A stretch of 64,000 bases of DNA from assembly GCA_021201335.1 (NCBI GenBank), contig JAJQFD010000024.1, positions 1 through 64,000 on the forward strand, in the 5' to 3' direction. The position numbers and the translations under genes are program-made. This DNA is from Bacteroides sp. Its GTDB lineage: Bacteria; Bacteroidota; Bacteroidia; Bacteroidales; Bacteroidaceae. Below are positions 24,440 to 34,527 of this stretch, piece by piece. A model generated the notes under the pieces. It searched no databases and was not told where the DNA came from. It saw only the letters and a program-made list of their open reading frames with translations. Position 1 is the stretch's first letter; each line of letters begins with the position of its first letter.

Positions 24440-27188
24440 ATGAGAAACAGAACAATCTGGGGCCTTCTGCTTTGTCTTTCTTTATCAGGCAAGGCGCAGG
24501 ATATCCAATGGCCTAAACTAACAATTGAATCTAAACCTGCTTCCCGTTGGTGGTGGATGGGAAGCGCAGTGGATAAAGAAAACCTCACCTATAACCTGAA
24601 CGCTTATGCGAAAGCAGGTATCGGTACACTCGAAATCACTCCTATCTATGGAGTTATTGGAAATGACGCGAATGAAATTCCTTATCTCTCTCCGCAATGG
24701 ATGGAAATGCTGAAGCATACAGAGAAGGAAGCAGCGCGGTTAGGTATGCAGATTGATATGAGCAATGGCACCGGATGGCCTTTCGGCGGACCGGATGTCA
24801 GTATCGAAGACGCTGCAACCAAATTACTGATCAGTGAATATAAAATCCAGGGAGGAAAAAACTGTTCAAGCTATTGAAGTTACGGACGAGAAACAAAAGC
24901 CGTATGCGTATTTAAACCGGTTGATAGCTTTCTCCGATAACGGGCAATCCCTGGATCTTACCAATCAGGTAAAAGAGGGTGTCTTAACCTGGAAAGCTCC
25001 CAAAGGAGAATGGCGATTGATTGCCGCTTTCTGTGGAAAAACGTTTCAAAAAGTAAAGCGTGCAGCACCCGGAGGTGAAGGCTATGTCATGAATCACCTT
25101 TCTGCCCAAGCCGTTAAAAACTATTTCAGTAAGTTCGATCGGGCATTCCAAAGTTCCTCCACTGCTTATCCCCATAACTTTTTCAATGACTCTTACGAGG
25201 TATACGGTGCCGACTGGACAGATGATTTCTTTGAACAGTTTGAGAAAAGACGCGGATACAAGTTGGAAGAACACCTTCCTGAATTCCTGTCTGCCGACCG
25301 TACTGACATAACTGCCCGCATCATCTCCGACTATCGGGAAACGATGGGGGAATTAGTTCTGGAAAATTTCACCCAACAATGGACAAACTGGGCGCATAAA
25401 AATGGTACAAAAACCCGTAATCAAGCTCACGGTTCACCCGGTAACTTAATCGATTTGTATGCCACCGTAGATGTTCCGGAGTGCGAAGGTTTTGGATTAT
25501 CTAACTTCGGAATCAGTGGTTTGCGAACAGATTCTCTTACCCGACCCAATGACTCTGATCTTTCGATGTTGAAGTACGCCTCTTCAGGAGCCCATATCGC
25601 CGGAAAACCTTATACTTCTTCTGAAACATTTACTTGGTTGACGGAGCATTTTCGCACTTCACTTTCCCAGTGTAAACCGGACATCGACCTGATGTTTATC
25701 TCAGGGGTTAACCACAGTTACTTTCACGGAACAACATATTCTCCTCGCGAAGCTGCATGGCCGGGATGGAAGTTTTATGCTACCATTGATATGAGTCCGA
25801 CCAATAGCATCTGGCGCGATGCACCTGCTTTCTTTACCTATATTTCCCGTTGTCAGAGTTTCCTGCAGATGGGGAAACCCGATAATGATTTTCTGGTTTA
25901 CCTACCTCTCTACGATATTTGGTATGAACAGGATGGACGACTCTTACTGTTTGATATCCACAAGATGGACAAACGGGCCCCAAAGTTTATCGACGCTGTG
26001 CATCGTATCTATAATGCAGGATATGATATGGATTATATATCTGATAATTTTATCCGTACTTCTTCCGTTTCCAATAATCGGATTATAACCTCCGGAGGAA
26101 CGGGTTACAAAGCATTGGTTGTTCCCGGTGCCCGCTTTATGCCTGCCGATGTATTAACTAAATTATTTGCTTTGGCTGATCAAGGTGCCACCATTGTTTT
26201 TCTGGAGCAATATCCGGAAGATGCTCCCGGATATCTGGCAGCAAGCAAAGAACAGCAAGACTTTAAAGCACTTCTGGATAAAAACCTGAAAAACCCTAAC
26301 CGGAAAGGGCGGATCATCTTTGGAACTGATTATGCCAAAACGTTGGAACAGACAGGAGTTCAGCCTGAGAAAATGAGAACAAACCATAATCTGAGTTTTA
26401 TTCGTCGTACCAATCCGGATGGATACCATTATTTTATTAGTGCGTTAAAACCGGAAGATACAGATAGATGGATTCCCCTAACTGTTCCTGCTCAATCGGC
26501 AATGATTTATAATCCCATGAATGGTGAAAGTGGAAAAGCACGGCTTCGTACCAAAGATGGACAGACGGAAGTTTATCTTCAACTCGCTTCGGGAGAATCT
26601 GCCATTATCAAAACATTTAATACCGATATCCAAGCCAAAGAGTGGAGCTATTGGACAAAAACCAACGACCAGTTTGAACTAACTGAATGGAGCTTCTCTT
26701 TTCTTGAAACTGCCCCTCAGACAACTAATGAACCCCTATCATTAACTAGCTTAATATCCTGGACAGAATTTAAACAACCTAACGCCAGTACATTGATGGG
26801 TACAGGCCTATATACCCACAAGCTGAAAGTAGATAAACCTATTCCGGATGACGCAGAATGGGTACTGGATTTGGGAGATGTAAGGGAGAGTGCACGGGTT
26901 CGTATCAACAACCAGGAGGTAACGACCTTGTGGGCGGTTCCTTTCCGTTGTCCAATTGCCCGGTATCTGAAGCCAGGTGAAAATATTCTCGAAGTCGAGG
27001 TTACCAATTTACCAGCCAACCGTATTGCGGAAATGGACAGACAACAGATTCCCTGGCGTAAATTTAAAGATATAAATATAGTGGGACTCAATTATCAGAA
27101 AACAGGATATGCCCATTGGCAACCCATGCCTAGTGGCTTATTGGGGCCGGTAAAAGTATATAAAGCAACTACTTTAACAACAAACTAA
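24440..27188 (+). pseudogene. GH106-like alpha-L-rhamnosidase, broken by a single-base frameshift
   Basis: Two overlapping frames together encode one glycoside hydrolase of about 915 residues. The first (24440-24877) has a signal peptide ending GKAQ and the conserved start of the catalytic barrel (SRWWWMGSAVDKENL, IDMSNGTGWPFGGPD). It then runs out as NCSSY. The rest continues in the +1 frame from KTVQAIEV to 27188, including LEEHLPEFLSA and a C-terminal jelly-roll domain (LDLGDVRESARVRINNQEV). Removing one A from the A6 run at 24856-24861 restores an uninterrupted protein. GH106 enzymes release terminal alpha-L-rhamnose; the family call rests on these motifs and on the adjacent rhamnose operon. 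The break may be a real mutation, slippage-corrected, or a homopolymer error. Confidence 0.78.
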
Positions 27189-27212
27189 TTTTGTATTACA
27201 AATGATTCACTC

Positions 27213-27255
27213 TGCCCGGCATGTTTATTCAAATGTGCCGGGCAAACTTCTTTTT
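27213..27255 (+). terminator. Terminator after the rhamnosidase gene
   Basis: TGCCCGGCA and TGCCGGGCA are exact complements, 14 bases apart, followed by CTTCTTTTT. This separates the rhamnosidase gene from the rha operon. Confidence 0.85.
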
Positions 27256-27349
27256 AATCTTTTCTTTCTGCTCCTGATTATATAAGCCTAAAGCTGTTAA
27301 TTATTTTTAAACATATCAAATTCTGCATCCTTTCTGCCAAAACGTGTAG

Positions 27350-27378
27350 TTGGTAACACCCTGCATTTCATACTTTTG
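27350..27378 (+). promoter_or_regulatory. Promoter of the rha operon
   Basis: TTG (27350-27352), 18 bases, then TACTTTTG (27371-27378) matches the Bacteroidota promoter consensus well. It lies 35 bp before the rhaB ATG and overlaps a false upstream in-frame start, supporting the start at 27413. Confidence 0.75.
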
Positions 27379-27412
27379 TAAGATTCCTCTTACCAAATTA
27401 ATAACACGAAAG

Positions 27413-28885
27413 ATGAAAAACAATTTCTTTGCCGTAGATCTAGGTGCCACCAGCGGCCGTACTATTCTTGGTTCATTTACAGATAAAGGTTTAGAGTTAG
27501 AAGAAATAAACCGGTTCCCTAACTGCCTCATTGAAGTTGGCGGACATTTCTTTTGGGACATTTACGCATTATATCAAAACATTATAAACGGCCTGAAAAT
27601 AGCAGGCGAACGAGGTGTAACCATTACTTCTATTGGTATCGATACCTGGGGAGTTGACTTTGTGTTTGTAGGTAAAGATGGTCAGTTCCTGCGTCAACCT
27701 TATGCCTACCGTGATCCTCATACAGTAGGAGCTCCTGAGAAATTCTTCGAACGTGTACCAGCCAAGCAAGTATATGAATGGACCGGGATACAGGTAATGA
27801 ATTTCAATTCTATTTTCCAGTTAGATACTTTGCGACGCAACAATGACAGTTCTTTGGCTGCTGCCGATAAAATATTATTCATGCCGGATGCACTTTCTTA
27901 CATGCTGACTGGCAAGATGGTTACAGAATATACCATAGCCAGTACTGCCCAAATTGTTAATGCCAGAACCAAACGTTTGGAACCAGAGCTATTGAAAGCA
28001 GTGGGACTGAGTGAGCAAAACTTTGGCCGTTTCGTCTATCCGGGTGAAACAGTAGGTACTTTATCACCCGAAGTACAAAGGCAGACCGGATTAGGAAGTA
28101 TTCCGGTAATCGCTGTCGCCGGACATGATACTGCCTCAGCTGTAGCATCGGTTCCGGCAGTAGATAATGATTTCGCTTATCTGAGTAGTGGTACATGGTC
28201 GTTGATGGGAATTGAAACTCCGGAACCTATTATTACTCCTGAAACAGAAGCTCTAAACTTTACCAACGAAGGAGGAGTAGAAGGTACCATTCGTTTTCTT
28301 AAGAATATTTGCGGAATGTGGCTGTTGGAACGCAGCCGGATCGAATGGAACGAACTATCTTATCCCGAACTGATTGCCGAAGCACAAAAAGCAGAACCTT
28401 TTCGGAGTATTATCAATCCGGATGAGGATGTATTTGCCAATCCGATCGATATGATTGAAGCGATCAAACAATATTGCAAGGACAGTAATCAACCGGTTCC
28501 CCATACTTGTGGAGAGATTGTAAGATGCATTTTCGAAAGTCTTGCCCTTCGTTACCGCGAAGTTTTAGATAATCTCAAGAAGCTGAGTTCGCATCCGCTT
28601 ACTGCTCTGCATGTTATTGGCGGAGGTAGCAAAAACGATCTGTTGAATCAGTTCACGGCCAACTCAATCGGTATTCCTGTAATTGCCGGACCATCTGAAG
28701 CAACAGCTATCGGAAACGTTATGATTCAGGCAATTACTTCTGGAGCCGCATCTTCTGTAGAAGAAATGCGCAGATTGATCAACCAATCCATTCCCTTAAC
28801 TACTTTTGAGCCGCAGGATAAAGCAGTATGGGAGGAAGCGTACAAGAAATATCTACAGGTTCTAGACACATATAAAACTCATTAA
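27413..28885 (+). CDS. rhaB: L-rhamnulokinase
   Basis: A 490-residue FGGY-family sugar kinase. The start at 27413 places the ATP-binding phosphate-1 motif VDLGATSGR at residues 8-16. Substrate-binding GIDTWGVDF and the phosphate-2/adenosine region (VAGHDTASAV, SSGTWSLMG, HVIGGGSKN) follow in the family order. It phosphorylates L-rhamnulose to L-rhamnulose 1-phosphate. It is the first gene of rhaB-rhaA-rhaT-rhaD, preceded by a well-matched promoter, and probably induced by rhamnose through the AraC-type regulator downstream. Confidence 0.95.
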   Translation: MKNNFFAVDLGATSGRTILGSFTDKGLELEEINRFPNCLIEVGGHFFWDIYALYQNIINGLKIAGERGVTITSIGIDTWGVDFVFVGKDGQFLRQPYAYRDPHTVGAPEKFFERVPAKQVYEWTGIQVMNFNSIFQLDTLRRNNDSSLAAADKILFMPDALSYMLTGKMVTEYTIASTAQIVNARTKRLEPELLKAVGLSEQNFGRFVYPGETVGTLSPEVQRQTGLGSIPVIAVAGHDTASAVASVPAVDNDFAYLSSGTWSLMGIETPEPIITPETEALNFTNEGGVEGTIRFLKNICGMWLLERSRIEWNELSYPELIAEAQKAEPFRSIINPDEDVFANPIDMIEAIKQYCKDSNQPVPHTCGEIVRCIFESLALRYREVLDNLKKLSSHPLTALHVIGGGSKNDLLNQFTANSIGIPVIAGPSEATAIGNVMIQAITSGAASSVEEMRRLINQSIPLTTFEPQDKAVWEEAYKKYLQVLDTYKTH

Positions 28886-28929
28886 CCATATTAATCAAGT
28901 ATTTTATTTATCTTAAAGTAACAAATATC

Positions 28930-30183
28930 ATGAAAGAAGAATTAGTTAAAAAAGCGTATGACATAGCAGTAGAGCGTTATGCAGCAGTTGGAGTAGATGT
29001 AAACAAAGCAATGGAAGATTTACAGAAAATCTCTCTTTCACTACATTGCTGGCAGGCTGATGACGTAGCAGGTTTTGAGAATCCGGACGGAGAACTTTCC
29101 GGCGGTATCCAGGCCACTGGTAATCATCCGGGAAAAGCTCGCAACCTTGAAGAATTACGCCAGGACATACTAAAAGCAACTAGCTATATCCCCGGAACAC
29201 ACCGTCTGAACTTACATGCCATCTATGGTGATTTTGGTGGAAAATTTGTTGACCGTAACGAGATTGAGCCCAAGCATTTTGAAAGCTGGATGCAATGGGC
29301 GAAAGAAAATAATATGAAGCTGGACTTCAACTCAACTTCTTTCTCACACCCTAAAAGTGGTAGCCTGACATTGGCCAATCCGGATGATGAAATCCGTAAT
29401 TTCTGGATTGAACATACCGAACGCAGTCGTGCTATTTCTGAAGCGATGGGTATTTATCAGGATAGCCCTTGTGTAATGAACCTTTGGATCCATGACGGAA
29501 GCAAGGATATAACAGTTAACCGTTTGCGCTATCGTGAATTATTAAAAGAGTCATTAGATAAAATCTTCGCGACTAAATATGACCACATGAAAGACTGTAT
29601 TGAAGCCAAACTCTTTGGTATCGGTGCAGAAAGTTATACCGTAGGTTCGTATGACTTCTATCTGGGTTACGGAGCGAAAAACAACAAAATGGTTACGCTG
29701 GATACTGGTCACTTCCACCTGACTGAAAGTGTAGCTGATAAAATCTCTGCTTTATTACTCTTCACTCCAGAAATAATGTTGCATGTAAGCCGTCCGATTC
29801 GTTGGGATAGTGACCATGTAACTACTATGAATGATGACACACTTGATCTGGCTAAAGAAATTGTACGTAGCAATGCTTTGAATAAAGTAAACATCGGTTT
29901 GGACTACTTCGATGCAAGTATCAATCGTATTGGTGCTTATGTAATTGGTAGCCGTGCTACACAGAAATGTTTCTTACAGGCGTTGCTTGAACCGATTGCT
30001 CAACTTCGCGAATATGAAGCAAACAACCAATGGTTCGAACGCCTCGCACTACTCGAAGAATCCAAAGGATTACCTTGGAATGCTGTTTGGGATATGTTCT
30101 GTTTGAAAAATAATGTTCCTGTTGGTGAAGAATTCATTCCTGAGATTCAGAAGTACGAACAGGAAGTTACTTTTAAAAGGTAA
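28930..30183 (+). CDS. rhaA: L-rhamnose isomerase
   Basis: A 417-residue TIM-barrel isomerase of the normal length (called rhaI in some Bacteroides). Family segments include LHCWQADDV, the metal-site region LDFNSTSFSHPKSG, WIHDGSKD, LDTGHFHLTE and HVSRPIRWDSDHV. It interconverts L-rhamnose and L-rhamnulose using divalent metal, in the cytoplasm. It follows rhaB by 44 bp, and its stop codon directly abuts the rhaT start codon. Confidence 0.96.
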   Translation: MKEELVKKAYDIAVERYAAVGVDVNKAMEDLQKISLSLHCWQADDVAGFENPDGELSGGIQATGNHPGKARNLEELRQDILKATSYIPGTHRLNLHAIYGDFGGKFVDRNEIEPKHFESWMQWAKENNMKLDFNSTSFSHPKSGSLTLANPDDEIRNFWIEHTERSRAISEAMGIYQDSPCVMNLWIHDGSKDITVNRLRYRELLKESLDKIFATKYDHMKDCIEAKLFGIGAESYTVGSYDFYLGYGAKNNKMVTLDTGHFHLTESVADKISALLLFTPEIMLHVSRPIRWDSDHVTTMNDDTLDLAKEIVRSNALNKVNIGLDYFDASINRIGAYVIGSRATQKCFLQALLEPIAQLREYEANNQWFERLALLEESKGLPWNAVWDMFCLKNNVPVGEEFIPEIQKYEQEVTFKR

Positions 30184-31215
30184 ATGAATACACTCATAGG
30201 TTTAGTCATTATCGCCATAGGAAGCTTCGGGCAAAGTAGCTCGTATGTGCCTATTAATAAAGTAAAGGAATGGAGTTGGGAAAGTTTCTGGCTGACGCAG
30301 GGAATTTTTGCCTGGCTGGTATTTCCTTTGCTGGGAGCTTTACTAGGTATACCTGCCGGAAGCAGTCTATTTGAACTTTGGGGTTCCGGGGGTGCATTAT
30401 CTGCTATTGTTTATGGTGTCTTATGGGGAGTAGGAGGTTTAACATTCGGGCTTAGTATGCGCTATCTGGGCGTTGCTTTAGGACAAAGTATTGCTCTGGG
30501 AACCTGTGCTGCCTTTGGTACGCTCTTTCCGGCTATTCTTGCCGGAGAGGATCTTTTCAGTGGTACCGGATTATTGTTGCTCATAGGTGTTTGTATCACA
30601 TTGGCAGGTATTGCGATCATTGGTTATGCAGGCAGCTTGCGGTCAAAGAACATGACCGAAGAAGAAAAAAGAGCAGCAGTCAAAGATTTCGCTTTAACAA
30701 AAGGTCTGTTAGTCGCTCTTCTGGCTGGGGTCATGAGCGCATGCTTTGCTTTAGGCCTTGAAGCTGGTGCACCCATTAAAGAAGCTGCTATTGCTCAGGG
30801 AGTAGAGCCTCTTTATGCTGGTCTGCCTGTTATCTTTTTGGTTACCGTAGGAGGGTTCTTTACGAATGCCGCATATTGTATCCAACAAAACATCAAAAAC
30901 AAAACAGGTAAGGAATATTTTTCTGTTAAAGGTAATGTTCTTATTAATAACCTATTATTTTGTGCGCTGGCTGGTGTATTATGGTATTCTCAATTCTTTG
31001 GACTCGAAATGGGAAAAAGTTTTCTGGCCGATAGTCCGTTATTACTCGCTTTCTCCTGGAGTATCCTGATGTCTCTGAATGTTACATTCAGCAATGTATG
31101 GGGTATTATTCTGAAGGAATGGAAAGGAGTAAGTAAATCTACAATCGGTGTGTTAATCATCGGATTGTTAGTGTTGATATCTTCCATTATTGTGGTAGCA
31201 ATGGTACAAAATTAG
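30184..31215 (+). CDS. rhaT: L-rhamnose/proton symporter
   Basis: A 343-residue membrane protein with about ten transmembrane helices, the length and topology of RhaT of the drug/metabolite transporter superfamily. The start, MNTLIGLVIIAIGSFGQSSS, forms TM1. Family-like segments WGVGGLTFGLSMRYLGVALG and SLNVTFSNVWGI are visible. It imports free L-rhamnose with H+ across the inner membrane, after extracellular or periplasmic release. The ATG follows the rhaA stop with no gap, indicating coupled translation. Confidence 0.94.
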   Translation: MNTLIGLVIIAIGSFGQSSSYVPINKVKEWSWESFWLTQGIFAWLVFPLLGALLGIPAGSSLFELWGSGGALSAIVYGVLWGVGGLTFGLSMRYLGVALGQSIALGTCAAFGTLFPAILAGEDLFSGTGLLLLIGVCITLAGIAIIGYAGSLRSKNMTEEEKRAAVKDFALTKGLLVALLAGVMSACFALGLEAGAPIKEAAIAQGVEPLYAGLPVIFLVTVGGFFTNAAYCIQQNIKNKTGKEYFSVKGNVLINNLLFCALAGVLWYSQFFGLEMGKSFLADSPLLLAFSWSILMSLNVTFSNVWGIILKEWKGVSKSTIGVLIIGLLVLISSIIVVAMVQN

Positions 31216-31217
31216 AT

Positions 31218-31309
31218 TTAAGTTTTTAAGTTTGTAGTTTTTGAGTTTATAAATCTTGGACCTGCATCCACACCATAAATTTAAAAGCTACAAACTCACA
31301 AAACTTAAA
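31218..31309. repeat. Long imperfect inverted repeat between rhaT and rhaD
   Basis: The arms at 31218-31242 and 31283-31309 are complementary over about 24 positions with few mismatches (TTAAGTTTTTAAGTTTGTAG against CTACAAACTCACAAAACTTAA). The AT-rich hairpin occupies most of the 114-bp rhaT-rhaD gap. It could stabilise the upstream message, act as partial terminator, or be a mobile repeat remnant. Confidence 0.65.
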
Positions 31310-31329
31310 GACTCAAATAAAACTTAAAC

Positions 31330-32139
31330 ATGAAATCAATTTTAGACAATCGCCCGGCACTTACCGAAGAAGTAAATAAGGTAGCTGAAGTAGCCGGATA
31401 CCTTTGGCAAAAGGGATGGGCTGAACGTAACGGTGGCAACATTACGATTAATATAACGGAGTTTGTAGACGATGAAATTCGTCAAATGAAACCCATTTGT
31501 GATGTGAAATCAATCGGTGCGGTATTACCTCATCTGAAAGGTTGCTATTTCTATTGTAAAGGGACAAACAAACGAATGCGTGATCTGGCTCGCTGGCCAA
31601 TGGCGAATGGTTCTGTTATCCGTATTCTGGACGATTGTGCCAGCTATGTAATTATAGCAGATCAGTCAGTTGCTCCTACTTCCGAGCTTCCGTCTCATCT
31701 AAGTGTTCACAACTATTTAATTAGTAGAGGCTCTCCTTATAAAGCATCTGTACATACCCATCCCATTGAGTTGGTGGCAATGACACACTGTAAGAAATAT
31801 CTGGAAAAAGATGTAGCTACAAGGGTATTATGGAGCATGATTCCCGAAACAAAAGCCTTCTGCCCCCGCGGTTTGGGTATAATTCCTTATGAATTGCCCA
31901 GTTCAGTACAACTTGCCGAAGCTACTATCAAAGAGTTGGAAGATTACGATGTAGTGATGTGGGAGAAACATGGCGTATTTGCTGTTGATTGTGATGTTAT
32001 GCAGGCATTCGATCAGATTGACGTATTAAATAAGTCTGCCTTAATCTATATTGCGGCCAAATCTATGGGCTTCGAACCCGACGGAATGTCGGATGAACAG
32101 ATGGAAGAAATGAAAGTCGCTTTCAATCTTCCGAAATAA
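31330..32139 (+). CDS. rhaD: Rhamnulose-1-phosphate aldolase
   Basis: A 269-residue class II aldolase/adducin-family enzyme. The phosphate-binding segment is ERNGGNITIN, zinc ligands occur in HTHPIELVAMTH and in the C-terminal WEKHGVFAV, and PTSELPSHLSVHNYL is conserved. It splits L-rhamnulose 1-phosphate into dihydroxyacetone phosphate and L-lactaldehyde. It is the last gene of the catabolic operon. No lactaldehyde reductase or rhamnose mutarotase is present nearby. Confidence 0.95.
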   Translation: MKSILDNRPALTEEVNKVAEVAGYLWQKGWAERNGGNITINITEFVDDEIRQMKPICDVKSIGAVLPHLKGCYFYCKGTNKRMRDLARWPMANGSVIRILDDCASYVIIADQSVAPTSELPSHLSVHNYLISRGSPYKASVHTHPIELVAMTHCKKYLEKDVATRVLWSMIPETKAFCPRGLGIIPYELPSSVQLAEATIKELEDYDVVMWEKHGVFAVDCDVMQAFDQIDVLNKSALIYIAAKSMGFEPDGMSDEQMEEMKVAFNLPK

Positions 32140-32143
32140 TTTA

Positions 32144-32151
32144 TATATTTG
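32144..32151 (+). promoter_or_regulatory. TAnnTTTG -7 element of the AraC-type gene
   Basis: TATATTTG lies 31 bp before the preferred ATG (32182). It suggests that the regulator has its own promoter immediately after rhaD, and argues against the earlier in-frame Met at 32149. Confidence 0.55.
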
Positions 32152-32181
32152 CTCTTCACTACACTACCATGGAAGGGCAAT

Positions 32182-33093
32182 ATGACTAAAAGCTACAACG
32201 ACTTAGGTGTCGAATTTAAATATCTGATCGTTAATGACAAAGATCAAAAGTTTGGTCTTTGGGTAAATACTGTGGGGTTTCAGGCTATTCAGCCCGAAAC
32301 CCCTTATCCTTTAAAGAGTCATCCTTCCGGATATTATTTCAACACTCAGAAAGGGAGGACGCTGAGGGAATATCAAATCGTCTATATTACCAAAGGGCGT
32401 GGTTTGTTCACCTCCGATTCCACTCCCCAGAAGCAAGTTTGTAAAGGTCGTCTGATGATTCTTTTTCCTGATCAATGGCATACCTATCAACCCCTCCATC
32501 AAACCGGATGGAATGAATATTATATTGGTTTTGAAGGTCCTATCATTGATAATTTGATTCGTAATTCATTTATAAGCAAGGATAATCAGATATTGGAAGT
32601 TGGACTTAACGAAGAATTAGTTTCTCTTTTCTCCCGAGCCATCGAAATTGCTGCCAATGATAAAATCTCTGCTCAACAATATCTTTCCGGTATTGTGTTG
32701 CATATAATTGGTATGATACTATCTATCTCTAAAAACAAGATTTTTGAAATAGGTGATGTCGGTCAGAAGATTGAGCAGGCGAAGATCATTATGAATGAAA
32801 ATGTTTTCAAAGATGTTGATACAGAGGAGTTAGCGATGAAACTCAATATTAGTTATTCTTGGTTTCGTAAAGTGTTTAAAGATTATACCGGTTATGCGCC
32901 TGCGAAATACTTCCAGGAATTGAAATTAAGGAAAGCAAAACAGTTGCTGGTGGAAACATCTCATTCTGTGAAAGAGATTTCCTTTATGCTTAATTATAAT
33001 TCTACTGAACACTTCTTTTCACTCTTTAAGAAGCGTACCGGTTTTACTCCGTTGGAATACCGTTCTTTTGGACGTGATACGGAGGAAGAATGA
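32182..33093 (+). CDS. AraC-family transcriptional regulator (rhamnose/pectin locus)
   Basis: A 303-residue regulator. Residues about 45-120 form a cupin-like sensor domain (LREYQIVYITKGRGLFTS, ILFPDQWHTYQP). The C-terminal 100 residues contain the two AraC helix-turn-helix motifs (DTEELAMKLNISYSWFRKVF and VKEISFMLNYNSTEHFFSLFKKRTG). The start at 32182 is preceded by a purine-rich GGAAGGG. By position it is the likely rhamnose-responsive activator of the rha operon and perhaps the flanking glycan genes, comparable to RhaR of Bacteroides; the effector is inferred. Confidence 0.88.
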   Translation: MTKSYNDLGVEFKYLIVNDKDQKFGLWVNTVGFQAIQPETPYPLKSHPSGYYFNTQKGRTLREYQIVYITKGRGLFTSDSTPQKQVCKGRLMILFPDQWHTYQPLHQTGWNEYYIGFEGPIIDNLIRNSFISKDNQILEVGLNEELVSLFSRAIEIAANDKISAQQYLSGIVLHIIGMILSISKNKIFEIGDVGQKIEQAKIIMNENVFKDVDTEELAMKLNISYSWFRKVFKDYTGYAPAKYFQELKLRKAKQLLVETSHSVKEISFMLNYNSTEHFFSLFKKRTGFTPLEYRSFGRDTEEE

Positions 33094-33096
33094 AAA

Positions 33097-33121
33097 AAGG
33101 TGTCCCTATAGACACCTTCTT
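33097..33121 (+). terminator. Terminator after the AraC-type gene
   Basis: AAGGTGTC, a six-base loop, then GACACCTT and CTT. The stem is perfect and begins 4 bp after the stop codon. Confidence 0.8.
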
Positions 33122-33211
33122 CCAATGAGGGGCTATTGATGAACCTATTGAATCTATACCCCAACAAAAACAATTTAATCTAACACTTTGATTTATGAAT
33201 TGTATGTGTGT

Positions 33212-34342
33212 TTACTTTAATTTGTACATCTCCGAACCTGCCAATAGGAAACACCCTACTCCATAATCTTCAAAATCGGGGACACTGGTATACGTAACCG
33301 GCTGACCATCTTTCGGTTCTTTACCTGTTCCTTGTACATATCCTAAAAATCCATTGGAGTGAACAGCATCTTTTACCATAGCATTCCATGCTTTTACTAT
33401 GACAGGAAGGTATTCTTTTCTGTCCAAAATACCCTGGCGGATCCCCCATGCCATTCCATACACAAATAAAGAGGTACCGCTGGTTTCTTTTCCTCCATAA
33501 TTAGTCGGATCATGTAAACTAACGTTCCAGAATCCGTCTTCACGCTGACATTTTTTTAAAGCTTTACTCATGGCTAAGAAGTCAGTAATATAATCTTGGC
33601 GATGTTTTTCATCACCTGGTATTTCATCCAGTACGCGAACTAATGCTGCATAAACCCAACCATTTCCTCTCGACCAGTAGCAATCTTCACCGTTAGGTTC
33701 TTTATAGGGAGGACAAAAATCGGCATCTCTCCACCACAACCCATCTTTTAAATTATACATACCGCCCCCATGTGTATTGCGTGAGTAAGCGTACATATCC
33801 CACATTTTATCATAGTATTTTTGTTCGCCTGTCATTTTACCAAACTTAGCAAGAATAGGCATGGCCATTTGTATGGCATCAATCCAGGTCCAGTCATCTA
33901 TCTGAGGTGTATTCACCAACATATCCATCGATGCTTTAATATTCCGGATCATCTCAGCTGAAGAAGGGCAAATACGATACATATCTATATATGTTTGTCC
34001 GCAACAATGGTCGTCTGCATTGCGGGTAGTGTTTCCATTTCGCATTCCCCACTTATGGAAGGAAGCCCAGTCATGCGTATATTTATAATAATCTTCTCTG
34101 GGATAGATGCTATATAAGGCCATTAATCCTTCGTAGTACACTGCGCGAGTCCATATATTGCTGGGTCTTAGTCTGCCGACAAAGGAAGGCTCTGTATAAT
34201 CGGCATATTTCTTCATAAAATAATCATTGACCAATATGGTTGATTTCAGGATTTCTTTTCTATCTGGTAACTCTTGCGCGTTAAGGCTACTAAAGGCAAA
34301 TACAGAGGAAAGGAAACATAGTAATATTACTTTTTTCTTCAT
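33212..34342 (-). CDS. GH88/GH105-family unsaturated glucuronyl/rhamnogalacturonyl hydrolase
   Basis: A 376-residue (alpha/alpha)6-barrel enzyme with a signal peptide ending SSLNAQ. Family segments include WTRAVYYEGLMALY, DDHCCGQTYIDMY, WTWIDAIQMAMPILAKFG (with the Asp pair used in hydration catalysis), YWSRGNGWVYAALV and GTSLFVYGMAWGI. Such enzymes remove the 4,5-unsaturated uronic acid left by polysaccharide lyases, typically from rhamnogalacturonan I oligomers. It is transcribed divergently from the acetylesterase gene. No lyase lies in the window. Confidence 0.9.
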   Translation of the reverse strand: MKKKVILLCFLSSVFAFSSLNAQELPDRKEILKSTILVNDYFMKKYADYTEPSFVGRLRPSNIWTRAVYYEGLMALYSIYPREDYYKYTHDWASFHKWGMRNGNTTRNADDHCCGQTYIDMYRICPSSAEMIRNIKASMDMLVNTPQIDDWTWIDAIQMAMPILAKFGKMTGEQKYYDKMWDMYAYSRNTHGGGMYNLKDGLWWRDADFCPPYKEPNGEDCYWSRGNGWVYAALVRVLDEIPGDEKHRQDYITDFLAMSKALKKCQREDGFWNVSLHDPTNYGGKETSGTSLFVYGMAWGIRQGILDRKEYLPVIVKAWNAMVKDAVHSNGFLGYVQGTGKEPKDGQPVTYTSVPDFEDYGVGCFLLAGSEMYKLK

Positions 34343-34472
34343 GAGATTAATGTTTTTCTTGTAGTATATAAAAGCTATAATTGAACATAGACAAAGTAAT
34401 CATATAAAAGCGTCTTCCGAAATGGAATTTTATACACACTCCTCTAATTGTGTACACCTGAATTATTTTCTA

Positions 34473-34503
34473 TTGGTTTAAAAGTTGCTTTCGTGTACGT
34501 TTG
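34473..34503 (+). promoter_or_regulatory. Promoter of the acetylesterase gene
   Basis: TTG (34473-34475), 20 bases, then TACGTTTG (34496-34503), 24 bp before the ATG. Both elements match the Bacteroidota consensus. Confidence 0.7.
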
Positions 34504-34527
34504 TATCATCCAAGCCAATTGTAAATT

